From contig NZ_LAHP01000005.1 in assembly GCF_000987765.1 (NCBI RefSeq), forward strand, positions 1 through 64,000: DNA of 64,000 nucleotides, written 5' to 3'. Source of the DNA: Arsukibacterium sp. MJ3 (lineage in GTDB: Bacteria; Pseudomonadota; Gammaproteobacteria; Enterobacterales; Alteromonadaceae). The notes under the pieces are model-generated. The model was not told where the DNA came from, searched no databases, and was given only the letters and a program-made list of their open reading frames with translations. The stretch's first letter is position 1, and each line of letters starts with the position of its first letter. Below are positions 7,188-15,802 of the stretch, in pieces. The position numbers were made by a program, and so were the translations under genes.

Positions 7188-7955
7188 TCAAGTAGCCAGA
7201 TAACCACTATGGCAGTAACCGTCGGCCAGGCCGTCGCCTTGCAGGTCTATCTGGCTCCATTTTCCGCTTTGGCCAAGTACGAAAACCTGCTGATTGCTGA
7301 CTAAGGTGGTTTTGATGTCAAAGCTGGTGCCCGGGCCGGCACGAAGCCTTAGGCCATCCCGCGCGGTTACCCTAGCTTTAATGACTGGTTGGCTAGCCAA
7401 CGCTGTCGTATTGGTGTCAGCAGCAGGGGCTTCTGGTGGTAATGGTGGCCGGGTTGGCAACGCTTCTGGTAAAGGAGGCGCGGCGGGTGAGCCTGACCAG
7501 CGCGTTATGGCTTGCTGTAAATTTTCGGCCCAGCCATCATCGCCGTCAGCCGGATAATTTCCACGTTGCAACTGTGCCAGCTGCAAGCCCTGCATTTGCA
7601 AGTGAGGCAGTTCCCAGCTTAGTGGTTGCAGCCCATGTTTAGCAGCATGCTTATGTAACTGCTGCCACCATTTTTTTCGCTCACCGCTGTCGTCCCAGCT
7701 CCACTTACCGTCAATATACAACACAAAATCAGCGGCAACACCATATTGATGCATTGAACTCCAGGTATCAGCATTGGTGACACGTGGGCCCGGTTTAGTC
7801 CGGCTCTGGCTATACAGATCGCGTTGGCGTAGCGGTGAACGAAAGCCCTCGAATACCCTGAAGGGTAAGTTTGCATTGGCAAGATCCTGCAACAGCAACT
7901 CAACTTTATGCCGGAAAGTTGGATGCAGGTGTTCCATCACCGTATTTCTAGTCAT
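7188..7955 (-). CDS. M15-family peptidoglycan endopeptidase with SH3 domain
   Basis: A 255-residue protein. Residues about 10-125 form an L-alanyl-D-glutamate/VanY-like M15 peptidase with FEGFRS (Arg39), SSMHQYGVAADF (His69, Asp76) and WELPHLQM (His118), the usual zinc ligands and substrate site. A proline-rich linker (about 155-185) leads to a bacterial SH3 domain (about 190-255) that would bind cell wall. No signal peptide is seen, so it resembles phage endolysins or the CwlK group. No holin or other phage gene is adjacent, and it may be a domesticated endolysin. The start is the first ATG; Met7 is an alternative. Confidence 0.8.
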   Translation of the reverse strand: MTRNTVMEHLHPTFRHKVELLLQDLANANLPFRVFEGFRSPLRQRDLYSQSRTKPGPRVTNADTWSSMHQYGVAADFVLYIDGKWSWDDSGERKKWWQQLHKHAAKHGLQPLSWELPHLQMQGLQLAQLQRGNYPADGDDGWAENLQQAITRWSGSPAAPPLPEALPTRPPLPPEAPAADTNTTALASQPVIKARVTARDGLRLRAGPGTSFDIKTTLVSNQQVFVLGQSGKWSQIDLQGDGLADGYCHSGYLAT

Positions 7956-8116
7956 TGCTTTATTCCTTAATTAGCCTTGCTGAAGTTGCTATGGCTACTA
8001 TCGAGTGTAGCTACTCTTTTTAGTGATGCGACTAAATAGCCTGGGTAATAACGACACTGCCAGCAATTAAATGATGACTTGCTCCGAAAACTGAAAGGTA
8101 TTAAACTTATTCCGCA

Positions 8117-8209
8117 ACCAAGGGGTGCAACTGTGCTAACGCGCAGACGCTGAGATGCTTTAGGGCAAACCCTTAGAACCTGATCCGGATTATACCGGCG
8201 GAGGGATGG
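8117..8209 (+). promoter_or_regulatory. TPP riboswitch (THI element)
   Basis: The conserved blocks appear in order: GGGGTGC (8122), CTGAGATG (8149), ACCCTTAGAACCTGATC (8169) and GGATTATACCGGCGGAGGGAT (8187-8207). This matches the thiamine pyrophosphate aptamer. It precedes a TonB receptor and three thiamine-linked genes, so it should repress the operon when TPP is plentiful. The 50 or so bases after the aptamer contain the expression platform and the ribosome site; I see no strong terminator hairpin there, so control may be at translation. Confidence 0.95.
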
Positions 8210-8262
8210 TGCTAACTCCTCATGCTGGTGTGATCTCTATTTTAATGGAGAGTCATACAACA

Positions 8263-10371
8263 ATGCGTTTTTCCCATTCTTTACTTACGTTATCAATATT
8301 GTCAGCGCTACCTGCGGCGACAGCTTTTGCTCAAACTGAAAATTTGGCTACGGCTGCTGCTATTGAGCGCATTACCGTGCAAGGCGATTTTCGCCGCCAA
8401 ACGGCAGCCCAACTTGCTGGCAGCGTGTCAGTAGTTACTGAGCAAGATTTACAGCGGCAGTCGGTACAACACCTCGATCAGTTACTCAATCAGTTTGCTA
8501 ACCTGAATTACAGTGCCGGTGCCTCGCGTGGGCGTTTTATTCAGGTGCGGGGTATTGGCGAGCGCAGTGAATTTGTTGACACCATTAACCCGTCGGTAGG
8601 CATTTTAATTGATGGCATTGATTATTCAGGCCTTGGCATCAGTGGTATTAGCGATTTAGCGCAGTTAGAAGTGTTCCGTGGCCCGGAAGCGACCCGCTTT
8701 GGTGCGAATGCCTTGGCCGGTATGTTAAACCTGACTACCCAGGGGCCGACGGACCGTGCCGAGGGCAAAATTAGCCTGACGGCGGCCAATTATGGCAGTT
8801 ATCAGCTTGCTGGCCAGTTTAGTAACGCCATTAATTCTCAGCTGGGTTATAGCCTGGCTCTGGAGCAACAAGTTTCTGACGGCTTTATTAAAAATAGTTT
8901 TCTTAAGCGTGACGATACCAACGATATTGACGAATTTACCGGTCGTTTTAAGCTGGCTTACCAGCCAACAGCAACGCTGCGTTTGCAGCTGATCAGCCAC
9001 CTAGTTGATCAGGACAATGGCTATGATGCTTTTTCGCTGGATCGCAATCGTACTACATTATCCGACGAGCCAGGCCAGGATCAATTACGCAGCAAGGCGC
9101 TGGCAGTGCATGCAGACTATAGCGGCTTACGTTTTGCTACAGTGCAAGGCCAGCTTAGCTGGTTAGATGCGGCGAGCGATTATGGCTTTGACGAAGACTG
9201 GAGCTATGTTGGCCTGCACCCGGATGAATATTCTACTACAGACCGCTATCTGCGAAACCGCGAGCAATTAACCTTAGATTACCGGCTGGTCTCGACACCT
9301 GAAGGCCGTATTGGCGAAAGCGACTGGGTGTTTGGGTTGTATGTTGCCAGCAAAGAGTTTGCCTTAACCCGTCAGTTCTGGAATTGGGATTTATGGCAGG
9401 CGGATGTGTTTTCCAGCGCCTTAACCCGCAGTAATTTAGCGCTGTATAGTGAACTTAGCAGCCCGTTAACCAATAACGTAACCCTGGTTTCAGGTATTCG
9501 GCTGGAGCGCTATGAAGATGATTATATTGACACCAGCGGTAACAACGTTAGCAATAGCGACACCATGTGGGGCGCTAAACTCAGTTTAAATTATCAGCTT
9601 AATCCGCAGGCACTTATTTATGTGCTGGGCTCTCGTGGCTATAAAGCGGGTGGTGTTAATGGTGATGCGTTGGCAAAAGCCGCTGACGACAGCCTGAATG
9701 CGTTACTAAGCAAAGCCAGTTTTGCCCCAGAAACGTTATATAACGCTGAGTTTGGGGTTAAAGGTAGTGCCCGTGATCAAAGCCTGGTTACCCGGGTGGC
9801 CGCCTTTTACATGTGGCGCTCTGATATGCAGGTAAAAGGCTGGCTAAACCCAAATAGTGGTCCGCAGTTTGCTGGTTTTATTGATAACGCGGGCAGTGGC
9901 CGCAATTATGGCATTGAAATAGAAAACCGGTTGCAGCTTAATCCACAACTGGCGTTAACCTTAAGTGCCAGCTGGCTGAAAACCACATTAGGTAATTATG
10001 TCACTATTGATGGCGACGATTTTAGTGGCCGCGAGCAGGCACAGGCACCACGTTTTAGTTATAGCCTGGGTGCAGATTGGTTCCTGACTGAGGCCGTAAC
10101 CCTGAATGTAGGCTTGCAGGGTAAAGATGCCTTTTATTATTCTGACGGTCACAATGCCCGCTCAAGTCGTTACGAATTGTTGAATTTACGCCTGAGTTAT
10201 CAGTTGCAGCACTGGCAACTGGCGGTTTGGAGCCGTAATGCATTGGATCAGGATGTTGGCGTTCGCGGTTTCTTTTTTGGTAATGACCCACGAGATGGCT
10301 ACCAGCCACATGTATATGAACAATTTGCTGAGCCGCGCCGGTTAGGGATCAGCGCCAGTTATCAATTTTAA
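8263..10371 (+). CDS. TonB-dependent receptor for thiamine or a thiamine precursor
   Basis: A 702-residue outer-membrane receptor. The start at 8263 is chosen because it begins with a clean signal peptide (MRFSHSLLTLSILSALPAAT, cleavage after AFA) and follows GGAG; an in-frame ATG at 8206 lies inside the riboswitch. The plug domain has VSVVTEQDLQRQ and GRFIQVRGIGERSEF, with VFRGPEATRFGANALAGMLNL before the barrel. The protein ends in F after YQ, the usual beta-barrel terminal signature. TPP riboswitch control and the following genes point to uptake of thiamine or a breakdown product. No separate TonB is in the window. Confidence 0.9.
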   Translation: MRFSHSLLTLSILSALPAATAFAQTENLATAAAIERITVQGDFRRQTAAQLAGSVSVVTEQDLQRQSVQHLDQLLNQFANLNYSAGASRGRFIQVRGIGERSEFVDTINPSVGILIDGIDYSGLGISGISDLAQLEVFRGPEATRFGANALAGMLNLTTQGPTDRAEGKISLTAANYGSYQLAGQFSNAINSQLGYSLALEQQVSDGFIKNSFLKRDDTNDIDEFTGRFKLAYQPTATLRLQLISHLVDQDNGYDAFSLDRNRTTLSDEPGQDQLRSKALAVHADYSGLRFATVQGQLSWLDAASDYGFDEDWSYVGLHPDEYSTTDRYLRNREQLTLDYRLVSTPEGRIGESDWVFGLYVASKEFALTRQFWNWDLWQADVFSSALTRSNLALYSELSSPLTNNVTLVSGIRLERYEDDYIDTSGNNVSNSDTMWGAKLSLNYQLNPQALIYVLGSRGYKAGGVNGDALAKAADDSLNALLSKASFAPETLYNAEFGVKGSARDQSLVTRVAAFYMWRSDMQVKGWLNPNSGPQFAGFIDNAGSGRNYGIEIENRLQLNPQLALTLSASWLKTTLGNYVTIDGDDFSGREQAQAPRFSYSLGADWFLTEAVTLNVGLQGKDAFYYSDGHNARSSRYELLNLRLSYQLQHWQLAVWSRNALDQDVGVRGFFFGNDPRDGYQPHVYEQFAEPRRLGISASYQF

Positions 10372-10400
10372 ACCGCACGTAGCGTGATGAAGGAGTAACC

Positions 10401-10649
10401 ATGAAACTATCAGTTGAAATTAGTAAGTACCCGCTGGCTGAAGATTATATTGGCCCTATTAAAGGCTTTATCGAGCAGTTGAACGATTATCCGGATATTA
10501 AGGTAATTACCAACACCATGAGTACCCAGCTGTTTGGTGACTATGACCAAGTAATGCAAGCGTTACAACACTGCATTAAATCGTCATTTAGCCAATACGG
10601 TAAAGTAATATTTGTCTGTAAGTTTATTCATGGTGACTTACAACCATGA
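10401..10649 (+). CDS. YkoF-like thiamine/HMP-binding small protein
   Basis: An 82-residue protein resembling a single YkoF/MTH1187-type ferredoxin-like domain (beta-alpha-beta pattern, MKLSVEISKYPLAEDYIGPI, central VITNTMSTQLFGDYDQVMQAL). YkoF of Bacillus binds thiamine or its pyrimidine moiety. The gene has a strong GAAGGAG ribosome site and overlaps the next gene by four bases (ATGA). Its place between the TonB receptor and a PnuC-type permease suggests a cytoplasmic or permease-associated thiamine-binding role. No signal peptide is seen. Confidence 0.75.
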   Translation: MKLSVEISKYPLAEDYIGPIKGFIEQLNDYPDIKVITNTMSTQLFGDYDQVMQALQHCIKSSFSQYGKVIFVCKFIHGDLQP

Positions 10650-11278
10650 TGCTATGGCTTAGCAATGCGCTGGACCAGTGGCAGTTAATGCATACTCTGG
10701 AGCTGCTGGGGACGTTGTTGGCGCTGGCCTATGTTGTACTGGCACTGCAGCAAAGCCTTTGGTGCTGGCCAGCAGCATTGCTAAGCACCATGTTATTTAC
10801 CCATATTATGTGGGATTCAGCACTGCTGTCGGATGCGCTATTACAATTGTATTATGCTGCCATGGCCATATATGGCTGGCGGCGCTGGCAGCAATTAAAG
10901 CAACAACATCAGGGGCTGAACCAAGTATCGGAATGGCCGTGGCACCGACACCTGCAGCTTATTGCTATTACCGGCTTGGTTGGGGTGTTGTTGGGCTATG
11001 TCATGGATAATTTCACCCATGCCGATTTTGCCTATTTGGATGCCCAAACCACGGCGTTTAGTGTTATGGCAACATGGTTAGTTGCCCGTAAGTTGGTGTC
11101 AAACTGGCTGTATTGGGTGGTAATTGATGCGGTATCCATTTACGTATATGCTCAGAAACATCTGTATTTTTTAACGCTGTTGTTTATGCTGTACACCATT
11201 ATTGCCTTGGTAGGATACTTTATATGGCGGGCCAATTATCAGCAGCAACAACCGCAGCAGTGGGTACCCGGCAGATAA
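10646..11278 (+). CDS. pnuT: PnuC-family vitamin transporter, probably thiamine-specific (PnuT)
   Basis: A 210-residue inner-membrane protein with about seven hydrophobic segments and PnuC-like WPAALLSTMLF and LLQLYYAAMAIYGWRRW stretches. PnuC proteins are facilitators that take up vitamins trapped by phosphorylation; the thiamine-linked variant is called PnuT. The TPP riboswitch and adjoining kinase-like gene make thiamine the likely substrate. It overlaps the upstream gene by four bases, and the downstream kinase ORF overlaps its 3' end by up to 55 bases. Confidence 0.85.
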   Translation: MMLWLSNALDQWQLMHTLELLGTLLALAYVVLALQQSLWCWPAALLSTMLFTHIMWDSALLSDALLQLYYAAMAIYGWRRWQQLKQQHQGLNQVSEWPWHRHLQLIAITGLVGVLLGYVMDNFTHADFAYLDAQTTAFSVMATWLVARKLVSNWLYWVVIDAVSIYVYAQKHLYFLTLLFMLYTIIALVGYFIWRANYQQQQPQQWVPGR

Positions 11279-12117
11279 CGGCATTATGTCGCCAGTTGGA
11301 ATTTTTTGCAGAGCACCCGCCATTTGCGATTTCGCCATTAGCCAGTGGCGATGTTAACCTGAGTTACCGGGTGGAAACGCGTCGCGGCCATTATGTGCTG
11401 CGACGCTACCCAGCCAGCAGCAGTAGAGTGTATCGGCAACAGGAATTGCGTTGCCAGCATGCGGCGGCGATAGCTGGTATTGCGCCAGTGCCGTTATGTT
11501 TAAATAATCATCAGCGAGTATTAATTAGCGAGTATATTACAGGTGGTAAGCCTTTTTTTTGCACCGGGAACCGTATTCCGTTGCTGGCGAACACGCTGGC
11601 AAGACTGCATAAATTGCCCGTTCCGACCCCTAAACTAGACCCATGTACCTATTTACAGCGCTTAGCTAATAGTGCCTGTCAACCATTGACACCAGCTGAT
11701 ACGTCGTTGCTGAGCCGGTTAGTAAACTTAGCCGGACAGTATCAGTTGCTGGAGCAAGATTGGGTACTGTGCCATTTAGATTTACATGCCGGCAATATGC
11801 TCTATACCAACGACAAGCTATGGTTACTAGATTTTGAATATGCGCAGCTGGCAGACAGCTGCTTTGATTTGGCTGCAGTGTCGCTCTATTTAACATTGGA
11901 TCCGCTAATGGAACAGGCGCTGTTGTCTGCTTACACTCAGCAGCGCAAAAGCGTTGCGGCAAAGAACGGCGATCTCAACAAGCGGGTATTACAAGCAAAA
12001 ATACTTTTTAGCGGGTTTTGCTGGTTGTGGTACCTGAGTTTTCCAAAGAGCGCTCCACTAAGTGAGCTACATGCTGCCCAATGGCGAAACCAGATTAACC
12101 AACTTTTTGCATTATAA
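11224..12117 (+). CDS. Thiamine kinase-like aminoglycoside phosphotransferase-fold protein
   Basis: A 297-residue APH/choline-kinase-fold protein. It has the catalytic loop VLCHLDLHAGNML (HxDxxxxN) and the metal-binding LLDFEYAQ (DFE), plus an N-terminal nucleotide-binding lobe with YVLRRYP. Position behind PnuT under a TPP riboswitch suggests phosphorylation of thiamine to thiamine monophosphate, the ThiK reaction, trapping the vitamin. ATG 11224 overlaps pnuT by 55 bases; in-frame GTG 11260 is an alternative start that shortens the overlap. Its 3' end overlaps the convergent small HTH gene by six bases. Confidence 0.8.
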   Translation: MAGQLSAATTAAVGTRQITALCRQLEFFAEHPPFAISPLASGDVNLSYRVETRRGHYVLRRYPASSSRVYRQQELRCQHAAAIAGIAPVPLCLNNHQRVLISEYITGGKPFFCTGNRIPLLANTLARLHKLPVPTPKLDPCTYLQRLANSACQPLTPADTSLLSRLVNLAGQYQLLEQDWVLCHLDLHAGNMLYTNDKLWLLDFEYAQLADSCFDLAAVSLYLTLDPLMEQALLSAYTQQRKSVAAKNGDLNKRVLQAKILFSGFCWLWYLSFPKSAPLSELHAAQWRNQINQLFAL

Positions 12118-12294
12118 TCCGCCTAAACGTTCAGCTAGTATTTTATAGCGTTTTACATCATCTTCGTTAAATTGTGGCTTGCCGTTATCATCTTGCTGCG
12201 CAGCGACCAGCAAATTTTCCCGGGCCAACCGTTCAACCCGGGTGTCTGGGATCCCTAAAAATTCTGCCACTTGTTGTACCGACATAATCGACAT
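12112..12294 (-). CDS. Small excisionase/MerR-like HTH DNA-binding protein
   Basis: A 60-residue protein made of a single helix-turn-helix unit: VQQVAEFLGIPDTRVERLARENLLVAAQ, then KPQFNEDDVKRYKILAERL, the pattern of the helix_turn_helix_17 (excisionase) family. It may start at 12294 or at the Met three codons later. No recombinase or phage gene is next to it, so it is more likely a stand-alone regulator than a working excisionase. It converges with the thiamine kinase gene, and the two 3' ends overlap. Confidence 0.7.
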   Translation of the reverse strand: MSIMSVQQVAEFLGIPDTRVERLARENLLVAAQQDDNGKPQFNEDDVKRYKILAERLGGL

Positions 12295-12519
12295 AATGTA
12301 ATCCTAATTAAAGTTAGTCTGATATTATTACCCTATTCAAGCACTATATTGAATTAAAAACAGCGCAAATAGGAAAATTTTATTGGTTTTTCTCGTTTTA
12401 TTTACGCCGCTGTATCGCCAACTTTAATAGACATTTCGGCTACTTATCGGTATAAATATTGCTGCAAAACTCAGGTATCCTGTTTTAGCATGGCCCAGTT
12501 TTAAAATGCATTTATTTTT

Positions 12520-12610
12520 TATGCTGTGCGCTATAAACCCCTACTAGTGCGCAGCAGCAACCAAAAAGGGCCGGTTGTTATGCGATGTGCAGGCCGCGAA
12601 ATGCCAATAC
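12520..12610 (+). promoter_or_regulatory. Structured leader of Mrp operon 1, candidate Na+-sensing riboswitch
   Basis: This lies in the 356-base gap before mrpA. TGCTGTGCGC (12522-12531) pairs fully (two wobbles) with GTGCGCAGCA (12547-12556). CAACC (12558-12562) pairs with GGTTG (12573-12577), and AAAGGGCCGG and GCAGGCCGCG blocks follow. From memory these blocks resemble the Na+-I (former DUF1646 motif) riboswitch, which controls Na+ export genes. It ends about 40 bases before the mrpA start, with AAGGAAG in between. The remaining 225 bases upstream are AT-rich and hold no gene that I can see; a promoter is expected there. Confidence 0.5.
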
Positions 12611-12650
12611 AATCGACTTCAGGACTTTTTGTTAAGGAAGCTACAACGCT

Positions 12651-15446
12651 ATGACTTTGTTATGGATTTTATTACTTCCACTGTTTGGTACTCTGGTTCC
12701 GCTATTAACCGCCAATTGGCGACGCAGCGCCTGTGCCATGGCAACCGCCTTACCACCAGCTTTTGCGCTGATGATAGTGTTGTATTATGGCAGTGCAGTA
12801 TTTGTAGGTGAGAGCTTACGTTATACCTTGGCCTGGGTGCCATTACTGGGGCTGGATATTAGTATCCGGCTGGACGGCCTGGCATTTTTATTCAGTTTGC
12901 TCATTTTGGGCATAGGTTTGCTGATAATACTTTACGCCCGTTATTATTTGTCTGAACAAGACTCTATGCCACGTTTTTATGCCTATCTGATGCTGTTTAT
13001 GACATCAATGATGGGTATCGTATTATCAAATAACGTGCTGCAACTTTGGCTGTTCTGGGAACTAACCAGTATCAGCTCTTTTTTACTGATCAGTTTCTGG
13101 TGGCATAAATCTGAAGCTCGGCGTGGTGCCAGAATGGCATTAACGGTTACCGGAGCCGGTGGTTTATGCTTGTTAGCGGCGTTATTGTTGTTGGGGCGAA
13201 TTACCGGCAGCTATGATTTGGACGTGATCCTGGCTAGTGGCGCTATAATTAAACAGCACAGCTGGTACCCAATGGTGCTGGTACTATTTTTGCTTGGCTG
13301 CTTTACTAAGTCGGCCCAGTTTCCCTTTCATTTCTGGTTGCCTAATGCCATGGCAGCCCCTACACCAGTTAGTGCCTACTTACACTCAGCAACCATGGTA
13401 AAAGCCGGTATATTTTTACTGGCCCGGTTTTATCCTGCCATGGCCGATACTGATTTATGGTTTTTACTGGTCAGTATTACCGGTTTAACCACCTTTTTAG
13501 TCGGTGCTTATCTGGCGCTATTTAAGCACGATTTAAAAGGCTTACTGGCTTACTCAACCATTAGCCATTTAGGCTTGATCACCTTACTGTTTGGTATGGG
13601 CACCGATTTAGCTGCCGTGGCCGGGGTGTTTCATATTATTAATCACGCGATTTTTAAAGCGTCGCTGTTTATGGCCGCGGGAATTATTGATCATGAGTCT
13701 GGCTCGCGGGATATGAGAAAGCTTAATGGTTTGTGGCACTTTATGCCGATTACGGCCACGTTAGCGATGGTTGCTGCAGCGTCAATGGCCGGGGTACCCT
13801 TATTAAACGGCTTTTTATCGAAAGAAATGTTTTTTGCCGAAACGCTGCATCAGCATCTGCTTGGTTCGCTGTCCTGGGTTATTCCGGTACTCGCTACCGT
13901 CGCGGCGATATTTTCGGTGGCTTATTCAATGCGGTTTATTCATGATGTGTTTTTTAATGGTAAACCAAAAGGCCTGACCAAAACGCCTCATGAACCACCC
14001 CGTTATATGCGGATGCCGGTTGAGGTATTGGTGTTGTTGTGTATTTTGGTTGGAGTAGCGCCTGACTATATTATTGGTGATTTACTTCATGCGGCGTCAT
14101 TTGCTGTATTAGGTACTGAGGTGCCAGAGTACAGTTTAGCGATCTGGCATGGTGTTAATTTACCATTGTTTATGAGTATAGTAGCGCTGGCGGGTGGCGT
14201 CTTAATTTACATTAACCGCAAATATCTGTTTGATTTTCAGAATAGCTTGCCAGGCATTGACGCGTTAAGTACTTTTGAGCTGGTAATGAAAACCCTGGTT
14301 AAACGTTGTCAGCAATTTTATGGCTGGCTAGACAACGGCTCATTGCAACGTTATATGGTATTTGTATTAATGGCCATTATTGTGCTGGCGGGTGCACCGT
14401 TGTTGCAATTAGATACGTTGTATGGCGGCCGGCCTGAATTGCCCATTGATGCCGTTAATGCAACGGGTGCCGCGATGTTACTGATCAGTGCCTTTGCTAC
14501 GGTGGTTTTTCATCGGCAGCGGGTAGTGGCCTTATTAATGATATCAGTGGTAGGGTTAATGGTGTCGATTGCTTTTACCCGTTTTTCTGCACCCGATTTA
14601 GCGCTAACGCAGTTATCGGTAGAAGTGGTTACCATTATTTTACTGATGCTGGCGCTGTTTTTCTTACCGCATAAAACCCCGAAACAATCTAGCCCGACAC
14701 GAGTGCTCAGGGATATTGGCCTGGCCAGTATGGTTGGGGTAGTGATTGGTAGTATTAGCTACGCCATTATGACCCGGCCATTCACTACCATATCGGATTA
14801 CTTCATGGCTAATGCTAAAACCGGTGGCGGTGGTTCCAATGTAGTTAACGTTATCTTAGTCGACTTCCGTGGTTTTGATACGTTTGGTGAAATTGCAGTA
14901 CTGGGCATTGCTTCACTGGGTATCTTTAAACTACTGACCCGCATTCCACTCTTTAAACCCAGCAGTGACGGCGAAGGCCGGCCCTGGGCTTTAGAACGGC
15001 ATCCATTGTTACTGGCTACCGTAGCGCAAAGTATTTTGCCGATGGCGTTAATGGTCTCAGTGTTTATTTTCTTCCGCGGCCATAACTTACCTGGTGGAGG
15101 CTTTATTGCTGGTTTGATTACTGCAGTGGCGATTATTCTATTATATATCTCACAAGGGGTTGATTGGGTAAAAGCCCGCATGAATATCGAGTATCAGCGG
15201 GTGGTGGCTATCGGCTTAATGATTGCGCTATGCACCGGCCTGGCCAGTTTGTTGTTTAACCGGCCGTTTCTCACGTCTTGGTTTGATTACTTTGATGTAC
15301 CCTTGTTTGGTGAAATTGAATTGGCTAGCGCTATTGCCTTTGACTTAGGGGTTTACGTTACTGTTGTCGGTTCAACACTGCTGATCCTGGCTAGTTTAGG
15401 TAAAATGACCACTTCTCACCGGCCAACACACCGGGAGCCAAGCTAA
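12651..15446 (+). CDS. mrpA: Mrp antiporter subunit A fused to subunit B (operon 1)
   Basis: A 931-residue polytopic membrane protein. Residues 1 to about 500 are NuoL/ND5-like ([55 protein letters not shown] with the conserved Lys/His channel residues). The DUF4040/MbhE-like part follows (to about 770), then an MnhB domain from about 780 to the end ([16 protein letters not shown]). Separate MrpA is nearer 790 residues, as in operon 2, so this is the A-B fusion typical of group 2 Mrp operons. The complex exchanges cytoplasmic Na+ (or K+/Li+) for protons. ATG 12651 has AAGGAAG upstream. Genes mrpACDEFG are tightly coupled. Confidence 0.92.
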   Translation: MTLLWILLLPLFGTLVPLLTANWRRSACAMATALPPAFALMIVLYYGSAVFVGESLRYTLAWVPLLGLDISIRLDGLAFLFSLLILGIGLLIILYARYYLSEQDSMPRFYAYLMLFMTSMMGIVLSNNVLQLWLFWELTSISSFLLISFWWHKSEARRGARMALTVTGAGGLCLLAALLLLGRITGSYDLDVILASGAIIKQHSWYPMVLVLFLLGCFTKSAQFPFHFWLPNAMAAPTPVSAYLHSATMVKAGIFLLARFYPAMADTDLWFLLVSITGLTTFLVGAYLALFKHDLKGLLAYSTISHLGLITLLFGMGTDLAAVAGVFHIINHAIFKASLFMAAGIIDHESGSRDMRKLNGLWHFMPITATLAMVAAASMAGVPLLNGFLSKEMFFAETLHQHLLGSLSWVIPVLATVAAIFSVAYSMRFIHDVFFNGKPKGLTKTPHEPPRYMRMPVEVLVLLCILVGVAPDYIIGDLLHAASFAVLGTEVPEYSLAIWHGVNLPLFMSIVALAGGVLIYINRKYLFDFQNSLPGIDALSTFELVMKTLVKRCQQFYGWLDNGSLQRYMVFVLMAIIVLAGAPLLQLDTLYGGRPELPIDAVNATGAAMLLISAFATVVFHRQRVVALLMISVVGLMVSIAFTRFSAPDLALTQLSVEVVTIILLMLALFFLPHKTPKQSSPTRVLRDIGLASMVGVVIGSISYAIMTRPFTTISDYFMANAKTGGGGSNVVNVILVDFRGFDTFGEIAVLGIASLGIFKLLTRIPLFKPSSDGEGRPWALERHPLLLATVAQSILPMALMVSVFIFFRGHNLPGGGFIAGLITAVAIILLYISQGVDWVKARMNIEYQRVVAIGLMIALCTGLASLLFNRPFLTSWFDYFDVPLFGEIELASAIAFDLGVYVTVVGSTLLILASLGKMTTSHRPTHREPS

Positions 15447-15802
15447 TGGAGACTTTATTTGCCAGCTGCATTGGCTTTTTAACGGCCTGCGGCGTGTTTT
15501 TAATGTTGCGAGGACGCACCTTTCCGGTAGTCGTAGGCTTAACCATGCTGTCGTATGCGGTAAACCTGTTTATATTTGCATCTGGCCGGCTCAATTTACG
15601 TGGTGCGGTGATACTAGGTACCGCAGAAAACTATGCCGATCCGCTGCCACAAGCGTTGGTGTTAACCGCCATTGTGATTGGTTTCGCCATGACCGCTTTT
15701 TTGGTTATTTTAGCCATTCGGGCTCGAGCTGATTTGGGTACTGACCATGTTGACGGCAAGTTACCCACGCCAAAACAGGCTAAACGGGAGCCTCGTCGAT
15801 GA
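15446..15802 (+). CDS. mrpC: Mrp antiporter subunit C (operon 1)
   Basis: A 118-residue NuoK-like protein with three membrane segments and the conserved YADPLPQALVLTAIVIGFA block. Its start overlaps the mrpA stop by one base (TAATG). It forms the small core subunit that packs against MrpA and MrpD. Its basic C-terminal tail (AKREPRR) is cytoplasmic. Confidence 0.92.
   Translation: METLFASCIGFLTACGVFLMLRGRTFPVVVGLTMLSYAVNLFIFASGRLNLRGAVILGTAENYADPLPQALVLTAIVIGFAMTAFLVILAIRARADLGTDHVDGKLPTPKQAKREPRR

Noticed and set aside
8206-8262. Upstream in-frame ATG for the thiamine TonB receptor
   Set aside because: It lies inside the conserved end of the TPP aptamer and would put 19 residues before a clean signal peptide; ATG 8263 fits better.
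12112-12294. Excisionase of a prophage or integrative element
   Set aside because: No integrase, attachment-site repeats or phage genes are nearby; the HTH protein fits a small stand-alone regulator.
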